From: an uncultured Arthrobacter sp.
GTDB lineage: Bacteria > Actinomycetota > Actinomycetes > Actinomycetales > Micrococcaceae
Direction of reading: 5' to 3'
Length of the DNA: 14,903 nucleotides
NCBI GenBank assembly: GCA_937873245.1
Contig: CALMVY010000304.1
Coordinates: forward strand, 1 to 14,903
Shown here: positions 6,354-13,792 of the stretch, in pieces
Layout of the letters: each line of letters opens with the position of its first letter
Position numbering within the stretch: the stretch's first letter is position 1
Position numbers and translations under genes: made by a program
The notes under the pieces: model-generated
What the model was told of the DNA's origin: nothing
The model's input: the letters and a program-made list of their open reading frames with translations, nothing else
Database searches by the model: none

Positions 6354-8006
6354 GTGAGTCGGCAAAGCCTGGCGAAGGCCCACCAGAAGATCCAGGAACT
6401 GGCCTGGGAGCCCCAGTACCACGAGCCGTACATGAAGTACGGCACCGACTACACCTTCCGGAAGGCGCAGAAGAAGGACCCGCTCAAGCAGATCCTGCGC
6501 TCGTACTTCCCGATGGAGGAGGAGAAGGACAACCGCGTCTACGGCGCCGAGGACGGCGCGATCCGCGGGAACATGTTCCGCCAGGTGCAGGAACGCTGGC
6601 TGGAGTGGCAGAAGCTGTTCCTGTCGATCATCCCGCTGCCGGAGATCTCGGCCGCCCGCTCGATGCCGATGCTGTTCCACGCGGTACCGAACCCGGAACT
6701 GCACAACGGCCAGGCGATCCAGATGATCGACGAGGTCCGGCACTCGACGATCCAGCAGAACCTCAAGCGCCTGTACATGAACAACTACATCGACCCGGCG
6801 GGCTTCAACAACAGCCTGCGGAACTTCCACAACGACTACGCCGGCACCATCGGCCGGCAGTTCGCCGAGGGGTTCATCACCGGGGACGCCATCACCGCGG
6901 CCAGCATCTACCTGACCATCGTCGCGGAGACGGCCTTCACGAACACGCTGTTCGTGGCCATGCCGGCCGAGGCGGCGGCCAACGGCGACTACCTGCTGCC
7001 GACGGTCTTCCACTCGGTCCAGTCCGACGAGTCCCGGCACATCTCCAACGGGTACGCGACCCTGCTGATGGCGCTGTCCGACGAGGGCAACCGCCAGCTG
7101 CTCGAGCGCGACCTGCGCTACGCGTGGTGGAACAACCACGCCGTGGTCGACGCCGCCATCGGCACCTTCATCGAGTACGGCACCAAGGACCGCCGCAAGG
7201 ACCGGGAGTCCTACGCCGAGATGTGGCGCCGGTGGATCTACGACGACTACTACCGCAGCTACCTGGTCCCGCTGGAGAAGTACGGCCTCACCGTTCCGCA
7301 CGACCTGGTCGAGGAGGCCTGGAACCGGATCTGGAACAAGGGCTACGTCCACGAGGTCGCCCAGTTCTTCGCCACCGGCTGGCTGGCGAACTACTGGCGG
7401 ATCGACGGCATGACCGACGAGGACTTCGAGTGGTTCGAGTACAAGTACCCGGGCTGGTACGACAAGTACGGCAAGTGGTGGGAGAACTACAGCCGGCTCG
7501 CCATCCCGAACGGGCACAAGCCGATCGTCGGTGAGGACGTCGACTACGTGTACCCCCAGCGTTGCTGGGTGTGCATGGTCCCCTGCCTGATCCGCGAGGA
7601 CGTCCAGACCGCCGAGATCGACGGCGTGCACCGCACCTACTGCAGCGAGACCTGCAGGTGGACCGACGTGGAGGCCTTCCGGCCGGTGTACCAGGGCCGC
7701 GAGACGCCGAACATGGGTCGCCTGGTGGGCCACCGCGAGTGGGAGACCCTCTACCACGGCTGGACGTGGGACAAGGTCGTCGAGGACATGGGCTACGTCC
7801 GGGACGACGGGAAGACGATGACGGCGCAGCCGCACCTGAACCTCGACCCCAGCAAGATGTGGACCACCGACCACCTCAAGCGGCTCGGCCCACTCCTGAG
7901 CCCGAACGTCCTGTTCAACGAGATGAGCGACGCCGAACGGACGGCGTTCATCGAGGACTACCGGCGTCAGGGCCCGGCCGGACGGCCGGCACCCCAGAAC
8001 GCCTGA
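6354..8006 (+). CDS. prmA: Propane 2-monooxygenase hydroxylase large (alpha) subunit
   Basis: GTG 6354 follows GAGGAG at 6343-6348 and gives 550 residues, the normal length for PrmA. This is the diiron catalytic subunit of a group 5-like soluble diiron monooxygenase, which hydroxylates propane to 2-propanol. The two E-x-x-H motifs are present (E127-V-R-H130 and E226-S-R-H229). The other iron-ligand glutamates fit the methane monooxygenase spacing: E97 lies 30 residues before E127, and E192 lies 34 before E226. The flanking phrases, such as RSYFPMEEEKDNRVYGA, are strongly PrmA-like. The C-terminal part has a Cys group (C404, C407, C411, C430, C434; RCWVCMVP and YCSETC) that may bind a metal. 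The alpha-reductase-beta-coupling gene order fits propane and tetrahydrofuran/dioxane enzymes alike. The downstream alcohol dehydrogenase and GroEL favour propane. Substrate range cannot be read from sequence. Confidence 0.95.
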   Translation: MSRQSLAKAHQKIQELAWEPQYHEPYMKYGTDYTFRKAQKKDPLKQILRSYFPMEEEKDNRVYGAEDGAIRGNMFRQVQERWLEWQKLFLSIIPLPEISAARSMPMLFHAVPNPELHNGQAIQMIDEVRHSTIQQNLKRLYMNNYIDPAGFNNSLRNFHNDYAGTIGRQFAEGFITGDAITAASIYLTIVAETAFTNTLFVAMPAEAAANGDYLLPTVFHSVQSDESRHISNGYATLLMALSDEGNRQLLERDLRYAWWNNHAVVDAAIGTFIEYGTKDRRKDRESYAEMWRRWIYDDYYRSYLVPLEKYGLTVPHDLVEEAWNRIWNKGYVHEVAQFFATGWLANYWRIDGMTDEDFEWFEYKYPGWYDKYGKWWENYSRLAIPNGHKPIVGEDVDYVYPQRCWVCMVPCLIREDVQTAEIDGVHRTYCSETCRWTDVEAFRPVYQGRETPNMGRLVGHREWETLYHGWTWDKVVEDMGYVRDDGKTMTAQPHLNLDPSKMWTTDHLKRLGPLLSPNVLFNEMSDAERTAFIEDYRRQGPAGRPAPQNA

Positions 8007-8021
8007 GCGCGGGTCAGGCGA

Positions 8022-8052
8022 GGGGGAGGGTCGGCGCGCCCGGCCCTCCCCC
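8022..8052 (+). terminator. GC-rich hairpin between prmA and prmB
   Basis: GGGGGAGGG (8022-8030) pairs perfectly with CCCTCCCCC (8044-8052) around a 13-base loop. There is no T run. Within the operon it could attenuate transcription or protect the prmA end of the message, making the hydroxylase subunit more abundant than the reductase. That role is inference. The 96-base gap also holds GGGAAGG (8089-8095), the ribosome binding site of prmB. Confidence 0.5.
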
Positions 8053-8102
8053 GCCAGACACGCACGCCCAGGTCCGGTCACCACCGACGGGAAGGCGGGT
8101 CC

Positions 8103-9152
8103 GTGGGAGAGAAACACCGTGTCCGGTTCGAGCCGGTCGGCATCGAGATCGAGGTCGACGAGGACCAGACGATCCTGCGTGCCGCGGCCGAGCAGGGCGT
8201 CCAGCTCATGCACGGGTGCAAGGAGGGCCAGTGCGCGGCCTGCAAGTCCTTCGTCCTGGAAGGAGAGGACATCGAGCTGGACAGCTACTCCACGTTCGCC
8301 CTGCCCGATTTCGAGCGGGACGAGGGCTCGACGCTGCTGTGCCGGGCGCACCCGTTCGAGGACCTGGTGATCGAGCTCCTCAACTACGACGAGGAGATGA
8401 TCCAGTCCGGGCTCCCCCTCCGGCAGGGCACCGTCGAGGTCATCGCGAACGAGCCGGTGACCCACGACATGCGGCACCTCGTGGTCAAGCTCGTGGAGCC
8501 CGAGGAGATCAAGTACTTCCCGGGCCAGTACCTGGACTTCCAGGTGCCCGGCCACCACGCGACGCGCTCGTTCTCGATGGCGAACACCCCGAACCGGGAG
8601 GGCGTCTTCGAGTTCGTCATCAGGATCTATCCCGGGGGGCTGTTCTCCGGGCACCTGGCCGACGAGATCGCCGTCGGTGACCGGCTGAGCGTGGAGGGGC
8701 CCTTCGGCGCCTTCCGGTTCCGGGAGAGCAGCCCCGCGGACCTGTTGTTCCTCGGCGGAGGGGCCGGCCTCGCGCCACTGCTGGCCCTGCTGCGCTCGAT
8801 GGCCGAACGCGGCCTCGACCGGAAAGTCACCTTCTACTACGGCGCACGGACCCGGCGCGATCTGTGCTTCGAGGAGGAGATCGCGAAGCTGGCAGATCAA
8901 CTACCCGGCCTGACCTTCGTCCCGGCGCTGTCCGAGCCGACCGGCGACGACGGCTGGGAGGGGGAGACGGGCCTGATCACCGACGTCGTCGAACGCCGGG
9001 AGACCGACCTCACGAAGGTGGACGCCTACGTCTGCGGGCCACCGCCCATGGTCGAGGCCGCCATCGCGATGCTCACCCGGCTCGGACGCAGCGAGGACCA
9101 CATCTTCTACGACAAGTTCACCACCACCGGTGAGCCGGAAGGCGAGGACTGA
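8103..9152 (+). CDS. prmB: Propane monooxygenase reductase, [2Fe-2S]/FAD/NADH
   Basis: GTG 8103 with GGGAAGG seven bases upstream gives 349 residues, the usual length. It passes electrons from NAD(P)H through FAD and a ferredoxin centre to the diiron hydroxylase. The N-terminal plant-type ferredoxin domain has the cluster ligands C39, C44, C47 and C80 (GCKEGQCAAC and LLCRAHP). The FAD domain has the R155-S-F-S158 motif and a GGLFSGHLAD segment at 178-187. The nucleotide-binding domain has GGGAGLAP (218-225) and the C-terminal CGPPPM (311-316). The order ferredoxin-FAD-NAD is that of methane, phenol and propane monooxygenase reductases. The gene lies between the alpha and beta subunit genes and ends two bases before prmC, so it is part of the same operon. 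Confidence 0.93.
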   Translation: MGEKHRVRFEPVGIEIEVDEDQTILRAAAEQGVQLMHGCKEGQCAACKSFVLEGEDIELDSYSTFALPDFERDEGSTLLCRAHPFEDLVIELLNYDEEMIQSGLPLRQGTVEVIANEPVTHDMRHLVVKLVEPEEIKYFPGQYLDFQVPGHHATRSFSMANTPNREGVFEFVIRIYPGGLFSGHLADEIAVGDRLSVEGPFGAFRFRESSPADLLFLGGGAGLAPLLALLRSMAERGLDRKVTFYYGARTRRDLCFEEEIAKLADQLPGLTFVPALSEPTGDDGWEGETGLITDVVERRETDLTKVDAYVCGPPPMVEAAIAMLTRLGRSEDHIFYDKFTTTGEPEGED

Positions 9153-9154
9153 CC

Positions 9155-10366
9155 ATGACCGCTACCACCGAGCGCCCCGAAGCCCCCGAGCGGCCGCCCC
9201 GCAGCGTCCCACGGGTCAACTTCACCGACGCCGAGGCCGGGGCGAAGGAGTTCCCCGACTCCGGCGCGAGTGCCCGGCGCTACAACTACTACGTCCCGGC
9301 GAAGCGCAAGCAGACCCACTACGAGGACGTCACGGTCGAGGTGCAGCCCGACCCGCGGCACTACCTCATGCAGGGCTGGATCTACGGCTTCGCCGACGGC
9401 CAGGCCGGCTACCCGCTGACCTGGACGAAGTTGAAGGCCTGGGGGGTGGACGACCCCGAACCCACGCGCGGCATCGGGACCGGCGGTGGCGGCAAGGACC
9501 TGCAGTGGCCGGCCCACGGCTGGCACGAGTTCCGGGACCCCAACGAGGAGTGGGAACAGACGATCTACCGGAACAACGCGAACATCGTCCGGCAGATCAA
9601 CCAGAACATCGACAACGCGCGCGACACGAAGTCCTTCGACCAGTGGACCCCCAACTGGGTCCGGTTCGTCGAGCGCAGCGTCGGGGCATGGATGCACGTC
9701 GAGCACATCCTCGGCCTGTACGTGTTCGCGGCCAACGAGCGGTCGTGCCCGACGAACATGCACAACACCGTGCTGGCCGTGAACAGCGCCCACAAGATCC
9801 GGTTCGCCCAGGACCTGGCGCTCTACAACCTCACGCTCAGCGAGGAGATCGAGGCCTTCGACGGCGCCGCGCACGTGGACGCCTGGAACAACGACGCCGA
9901 CATGCAGGGCGTCCGCGAGCTCGTCGAGTCGCTGACGGCGGTCGAGGACGACTGGGGCGAGGCCATGTTCGCCACGAACGTCGTGTTCGAGCCGCTGGTC
10001 GGCGAGCTGTTCCGCAGCGGCCTGGTCATGCAGGCCGCACCCGGCAACGGCGACTTCGTCACGCCCACCGTCATGGGGGCGGGGGAGTCCGACTACGCGC
10101 AGCGCGACCTGCGCTGGACGAAGGCCTGCTTCGGGCCGCTCGTGCACGACCGGGAGTTCGCCGACCACAACAAGCAGCTCATGCAGGGCTGGCTGTCGAC
10201 GTGGGTGCCCCGGGCGCTGCGCGCGGCCCGGACGATGCAGCCGCTGTGGTCGCAGCCCGATCACCGGCCACCCCGGTTCGAGGACTCCCTCGACCACGCG
10301 AAGAAGCGCTTCGCCGTCATCGTGACCGACCTCGGCCTCGACGTCCCGAAGGAGCTGGCCCAGTGA
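9155..10366 (+). CDS. prmC: Propane monooxygenase hydroxylase small (beta) subunit
   Basis: ATG 9155 lies two bases after the prmB stop, with GGAAGG/GAGGA upstream at 9137-9148, giving 403 residues. The beta subunit shares the ferritin-like helical fold of the alpha subunit but has no iron site, and none of the E-x-x-H pairs is seen here. It builds the (alpha-beta)2 hydroxylase core and docks the coupling protein. Supporting features are a polar N-terminal tail, the RHYLMQGWIYGFADG segment (68-82), and the helical stretches IYRNNANIVRQINQNIDNA and WMHVEHILGLYVFAANERS, all characteristic of PrmC. A glycine loop (GIGTGGGG, 106-113) precedes the helical core. The N-terminal tail makes it slightly longer than I recall for Gordonia and Rhodococcus homologues. 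The stop overlaps the start of prmD. Confidence 0.92.
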   Translation: MTATTERPEAPERPPRSVPRVNFTDAEAGAKEFPDSGASARRYNYYVPAKRKQTHYEDVTVEVQPDPRHYLMQGWIYGFADGQAGYPLTWTKLKAWGVDDPEPTRGIGTGGGGKDLQWPAHGWHEFRDPNEEWEQTIYRNNANIVRQINQNIDNARDTKSFDQWTPNWVRFVERSVGAWMHVEHILGLYVFAANERSCPTNMHNTVLAVNSAHKIRFAQDLALYNLTLSEEIEAFDGAAHVDAWNNDADMQGVRELVESLTAVEDDWGEAMFATNVVFEPLVGELFRSGLVMQAAPGNGDFVTPTVMGAGESDYAQRDLRWTKACFGPLVHDREFADHNKQLMQGWLSTWVPRALRAARTMQPLWSQPDHRPPRFEDSLDHAKKRFAVIVTDLGLDVPKELAQ

Positions 10367-10767
10367 CCACCACCGCATCGACCGCGTTCGGCGCCGTCAA
10401 CGCCACCTCGTCCGGCATGTGCGGCATCACGCTCATGAACGACCAGGTGGGGGAGGTCATCGCCGACGTCATGAAGGAGAAGGCGGGCGTGAAGGTCACG
10501 TACCTGCCGTCGATGATCCGCCTGGACGCCGTGCAGCGGATGGACTTCGACTACGACGAGCTCTCCGAGGCCCTCGGCGAGGAACAGGGCTACTTCGACG
10601 CGTCGAACCTCGAGGAGAGCATGTCGACCCACTACGGCCGGATGGTCCACGAGGACGACCGGACGATCATGTTCGCCAACCCCGAGGACGCGGCCGAGTA
10701 CATCGGTTTCGACCTGCCTGCGTCGGTCACCGCCGACGTGCCCGCCGCCAGGACCTCGGCCGACTGA
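10363..10767 (+). CDS. prmD: Propane monooxygenase coupling (effector) protein
   Basis: GTG 10363 overlaps the prmC stop (GTGA), indicating translational coupling; the product has 134 residues. The longer open frame from 9130 is the antisense-like shadow of prmC and is not used. The protein belongs to the MmoB/DmpM family of cofactor-free effector proteins, which bind the hydroxylase and control oxygen activation and substrate access at the diiron centre. Family-typical parts are the GITLMNDQVGEVIADVMKE helix segment near the N-terminus, the VKVTYLPSMIRLDAVQRMDFDYDELSE segment, and the SMSTHYGRMVHEDDRTIMFANPEDAAEYIGF end. A variable Ala/Thr-rich tail follows. It completes the four-gene enzyme set prmABCD. 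Confidence 0.93.
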   Translation: MTTTASTAFGAVNATSSGMCGITLMNDQVGEVIADVMKEKAGVKVTYLPSMIRLDAVQRMDFDYDELSEALGEEQGYFDASNLEESMSTHYGRMVHEDDRTIMFANPEDAAEYIGFDLPASVTADVPAARTSAD

Positions 10768-10776
10768 TCCACCCAC

Positions 10777-10812
10777 GGGCCGCCGAGCGGGTGCACACCC
10801 GCCCGGCGGCCC
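10777..10812 (+). terminator. Strong hairpin between prmD and groEL
   Basis: GGGCCGCCG (10777-10785) pairs with CGGCGGCCC (10804-10812), and an inner GCGGGTG pairs with CACCCGC around a tiny loop, with one mismatch between the two stems. It starts nine bases after the prmD stop. No T run follows, which is common for terminators of high-GC actinobacteria. It probably ends or thins transcription of prmABCD before groEL. The rest of the 122-base gap carries the AGGAGGA ribosome binding site at 10879-10885. Confidence 0.65.
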
Positions 10813-10889
10813 TCCTCGGCCCGGCGGTCCCGACCGGTCCGACCCGCGCAACCGACCGTCCCCCACACCCCGCGCACCAGGAGGACCCC

Positions 10890-12575
10890 ATGGCCAAGGA
10901 ACTTCGATTCGGCGCTGAAGCCCGGCGCCTGCTCCAGGCAGGCGTGGAGCAACTCGCCGCCTCCGTCAAACCGACCCTCGGCCCCAAGGGCCGCAACGTG
11001 ATCCTCGAGCGCATCACCGGCTCGCCCGAGGTCACCAACGACGGCGTGACCATCGCCCGCGAGATCTACCTGCGCGACCAGTTCGAGAACATGGGCGCCC
11101 AGCTGGTCAAGGAAGCCGCGATCAAGACCAACGACACCGTGGGCGACGGCACCACCACGGCCATCGTGCTGGCCGAGGCCATCGTCCGGCAGGGCATGGC
11201 CGCGATCGCCGGCGGCGGCAACCCCGTCCTGGTCAAGCGCGGTATCGACACCGCCGTCGGCCGGCTCGTCGAGCACCTGTCCGCGGCGGCCCACCCGCTG
11301 CGCGACGAGGACGACTTCCGCCGGGTGGCCGCCATCTCGGCCAACGACGACGACACGATCGGCGCCGCGGTGGCCCGCGCCCTGTACACCGTCGGCGAGG
11401 GCGGCGTCGTCACCGTCGAGGACTCCCCCGTCCTCGGCATCGACGTCGACTTCGTCGAGGACTTCGAGTTCGACAACGGGTACGTCTCGCCCTACATGGT
11501 CACCGACGTGGGCCGGCTGGAGGCGGTCCTCGAGGACTGCTACGTCCTGCTGACCGCGCACAAGATCACCGACATCAAGGTGCTGATGCCGGTGCTCGAC
11601 AGCATCATGCGCCAGCCCAAGCCGCTGGTGATCATCGCCGAGGGCGTCGAGGGCACGGCGCTGCAGATGCTCGTGCACAACCACGTGAACGGGCTCTTCC
11701 GGTGCGTCGCGATCCAGGCCCCCGGCTTCGGCGAGAAGCGCATCCACATGCTGGAGGACATCGCCGCGCTGACCGGCGGCCAGGTGCACTCCCGGGCGTC
11801 GTCGTTCGCCCTCGAGCAGATGACCACGGCGCTCCTGGGCCAGGCCGAGCAGGTCCGGGTGACCAGCGACCACACGACGATCATCGGAGGGCACGGCGAC
11901 GCCGCCGCCCGCGAACGCCGGCTGAGCCAGCTGCGGGCCGAGTTGGGGCGGGCGACGATCGGCACCGACCAGGACTTCCTGTCCGAGCGGATCGCCCGGC
12001 TCTCCGGGAAGGCCGCGGTCATCCGGGTGGGGATGCCGACCAACGCCGAGGCCAAGGAGGTCCGGCACCGCGTCGACGACTCGCTGCAGGCCACCCGGGC
12101 CGCGATGGCCGAGGGGATCCTGGCCGGCGGCGGCGCGGCGCTGCTGCACGCAGAGCCGGCGCTGAACGACCTCGACGTCCACGGCGACTACCGCGTCGGC
12201 GTGGAGATCGTGCGTGGCGCGCTCACCGAACCGCTGCACCTGATCGCGGCCAACGCCGGGTACGACGCGGAGGACGTCGTCAAGCAGGTCGGGACGATGG
12301 CGGTGGACGAGGGCTTCGACGCGCTCGAGGGCCGCTTCGGCAACATGCTCGAGCTCGGCGTCATCGACCCGCTGCGGGTGGTGCGCTCGGCGCTGCAGAA
12401 CGGCGCATCGGTCGCGGGCCTGGTCCTGACGACGGACTCGCTCGTCGCCGAGGAACAGACCCCGTGGAACAAGTCGCTGATGACCGAGTTCGGGCAGCTC
12501 GACGAGGGGATCCCCCAGCCCTCGCCGGACGCGAGCACGCCCCAGTCGCTCGGTCTCGGCCCCTCCATGGGCTGA
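10890..12575 (+). CDS. groEL: Dedicated GroEL-like chaperonin (MimG/PrmG type)
   Basis: ATG 10890 with AGGAGGA four bases upstream gives 561 residues. It has the full Hsp60 layout. The ATP-binding parts are GPKGRNV (31-37) and GDGTTT (85-90). The catalytic Asp equivalent lies in VDDSLQATRAA (396-397), followed by AGGGAAL. The apical domain spans roughly 190-375. No GroES gene is adjacent. In mycobacteria a groEL-like gene in the mim cluster is needed for a soluble, active monooxygenase hydroxylase, so the same role for PrmA is a reasonable inference. The sequence departs from housekeeping GroEL in the apical substrate helix (LVHNHVNGLF at about 261-270, where E. coli has LVVNTMRGIV). It also has a Pro/Ser-rich end without the Gly-Met repeats. 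Both differences are consistent with a specialised client range. Confidence 0.93.
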   Translation: MAKELRFGAEARRLLQAGVEQLAASVKPTLGPKGRNVILERITGSPEVTNDGVTIAREIYLRDQFENMGAQLVKEAAIKTNDTVGDGTTTAIVLAEAIVRQGMAAIAGGGNPVLVKRGIDTAVGRLVEHLSAAAHPLRDEDDFRRVAAISANDDDTIGAAVARALYTVGEGGVVTVEDSPVLGIDVDFVEDFEFDNGYVSPYMVTDVGRLEAVLEDCYVLLTAHKITDIKVLMPVLDSIMRQPKPLVIIAEGVEGTALQMLVHNHVNGLFRCVAIQAPGFGEKRIHMLEDIAALTGGQVHSRASSFALEQMTTALLGQAEQVRVTSDHTTIIGGHGDAAARERRLSQLRAELGRATIGTDQDFLSERIARLSGKAAVIRVGMPTNAEAKEVRHRVDDSLQATRAAMAEGILAGGGAALLHAEPALNDLDVHGDYRVGVEIVRGALTEPLHLIAANAGYDAEDVVKQVGTMAVDEGFDALEGRFGNMLELGVIDPLRVVRSALQNGASVAGLVLTTDSLVAEEQTPWNKSLMTEFGQLDEGIPQPSPDASTPQSLGLGPSMG

Positions 12576-12582
12576 GCAAATG

Positions 12583-12627
12583 CCGGCCACGGCGACCGTC
12601 TCAAAGTGAGACGTTCGCCGTGGCCGG
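12583..12627. terminator. 45-nt near-perfect hairpin after groEL, with the operator palindrome at its tip
   Basis: CCGGCCACGGCGA (12583-12595) pairs with TCGCCGTGGCCGG (12615-12627). One C/T mismatch follows, then CGTCTCA (12597-12603) pairs with TGAGACG (12607-12613) around AAG. The stem is 20 pairs with one mismatch, and it starts seven bases after the groEL stop. No T run follows. It can act as a terminator for groEL and, as DNA, present the palindrome to a regulator. Confidence 0.8.
12597..12613. promoter_or_regulatory. Palindromic operator candidate, copy 2, upstream of adh
   Basis: CGTCTCA-AAG-TGAGACG shares the half-sites and 3-base spacing of the palindrome at 6117-6131. It is 99 bases before the adh start. 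This placement suggests a separately activated adh-amidohydrolase-DUF59 unit. The 85 bases after the hairpin hold a further short GCCGCCG/CGGCGGC inverted repeat (12655-12684) and the adh ribosome binding site. No -10/-35 pair is clear. Confidence 0.6.
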
Positions 12628-12712
12628 TGGTCCGTAACTTCCGCGTCATACCCCGCCGCCGCAGCACACCCTGTGGTCGGCGGCCAGCGTCGACCTCCGA
12701 GGAGGCCTGGGC

Positions 12713-13738
12713 ATGCGCGCCGTCCGAGTGCACCGGTACCACGAGGACCCCACCGTCGACGACATCGCCGAACCGAAGCTCACCGGCCCGCTCGACGTCA
12801 TCGTCAAGATCGGTGGCGCCGGGGTCTGCCGCACCGACCTGCACATCCTCGAGGGGCAGTGGGCCGAGGTGCAGAACCCGGACCTGCCGTACGTGATCGG
12901 GCACGAGAACGCCGGCTGGGTGCACGAGGTGGGCGACGGCGTCACCAACGTGGCGGTCGGCGACACGGTGATCCTGCATCCGCAGCCCAGCTGCGGCCTG
13001 TGCCAGGCGTGCCGGGCCGGCAAGGACATGCAGTGCGCGAACGCGTTCTTCCCCGGCCTGTCCAACAACGACGGCGGCATGGCCGAGTACCTGCGCACGA
13101 CGGCGCGGGCCTGCGTGAAGCTCGACCCGTCGACCAACCCGGCCGACGTCGCCGCGCTCGCCGACGCCGGCATCACCGCCTACCACGCCGTCCGCAAGGC
13201 GCTGCCCCTGCTGCACCCGGGCACGACCGCCGTCGTGCAGGGCGCGGGCGGGCTGGGCCACATCGGCATCCAGTGCCTGGCCGCGCTGAGCGGGACCCGC
13301 GTCGTCGTCGTCGACAAGAACCCGGATGCACTGGCGCTCGCCGGGCAGATCGGCGCGGACCAGACGGTGCTCGCCGACGGCGGGCACGTGGCCGCCGTCC
13401 AGGACCTCACCGGCGGAGGGGCCCAGGTCGTCTTCGACTTCGTCGCCGAGCAGGGCGCCGAGATGGACGGCTGGAACATGACCGCGCCCGACGGCTCGTA
13501 CTACGTCATCGGCTACGGCGGGGAGCTGCACATCCCGACGCTGGACATCATCGCGACCGAGCGCAGCATCGTCGGCAACATCGTCGGCACCTACAACGAC
13601 CTCGCCGAGCTGATGGTCCTCGCCCAGGCCGGCAAGGTCACGCTGCACACCCAGCAGTACCCCCTCGACCGGGCCGTGGACGCACTCCACGACCTCGACG
13701 CGGGCAAGGTGCGCGGTCGCGCCATTCTCGTTCCCTGA
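12713..13738 (+). CDS. adh1: NAD-dependent zinc secondary alcohol dehydrogenase (2-propanol to acetone)
   Basis: ATG 12713 with GAGGAGG (12699-12705) seven bases upstream gives 341 residues, the usual size of tetrameric zinc alcohol dehydrogenases. Catalytic zinc ligands are C39, H64 with E65, and probably D151. The structural zinc set is C94, C97, C100 and C108. The Rossmann motif is GAGGLG (177-182), and D201 at the end of the second strand indicates NAD rather than NADP. Its place after prmABCD and groEL points to oxidation of the 2-propanol made by the monooxygenase. This matches the propane-induced Adh1 of Gordonia. Activity on other secondary alcohols cannot be excluded. The amidohydrolase gene starts 54 bases downstream, so these two are probably co-transcribed. 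Confidence 0.88.
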   Translation: MRAVRVHRYHEDPTVDDIAEPKLTGPLDVIVKIGGAGVCRTDLHILEGQWAEVQNPDLPYVIGHENAGWVHEVGDGVTNVAVGDTVILHPQPSCGLCQACRAGKDMQCANAFFPGLSNNDGGMAEYLRTTARACVKLDPSTNPADVAALADAGITAYHAVRKALPLLHPGTTAVVQGAGGLGHIGIQCLAALSGTRVVVVDKNPDALALAGQIGADQTVLADGGHVAAVQDLTGGGAQVVFDFVAEQGAEMDGWNMTAPDGSYYVIGYGGELHIPTLDIIATERSIVGNIVGTYNDLAELMVLAQAGKVTLHTQQYPLDRAVDALHDLDAGKVRGRAILVP

Positions 13739-13792
13739 TCTCAGTTTTCGCCCTGGAACTGCCGCATCCATCGACGCGAGAGGTGCACGTTC

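Noticed and set aside
6145..6357. A 70-residue frame before prmA beginning with a CDSCH haem-like motif
   Set aside because: It starts at GTG without a good ribosome binding site, becomes Arg/Pro-rich with no further domain, and has no export signal. One CxxCH in GC-rich leader DNA is expected by chance.
6120..8900. A 926-residue minus-strand open frame opposite prmA and prmB
   Set aside because: Long antisense frames are common in GC-rich DNA. The translation is Val/Asp/Leu/Gly-rich without any domain, and the plus strand carries clear genes.
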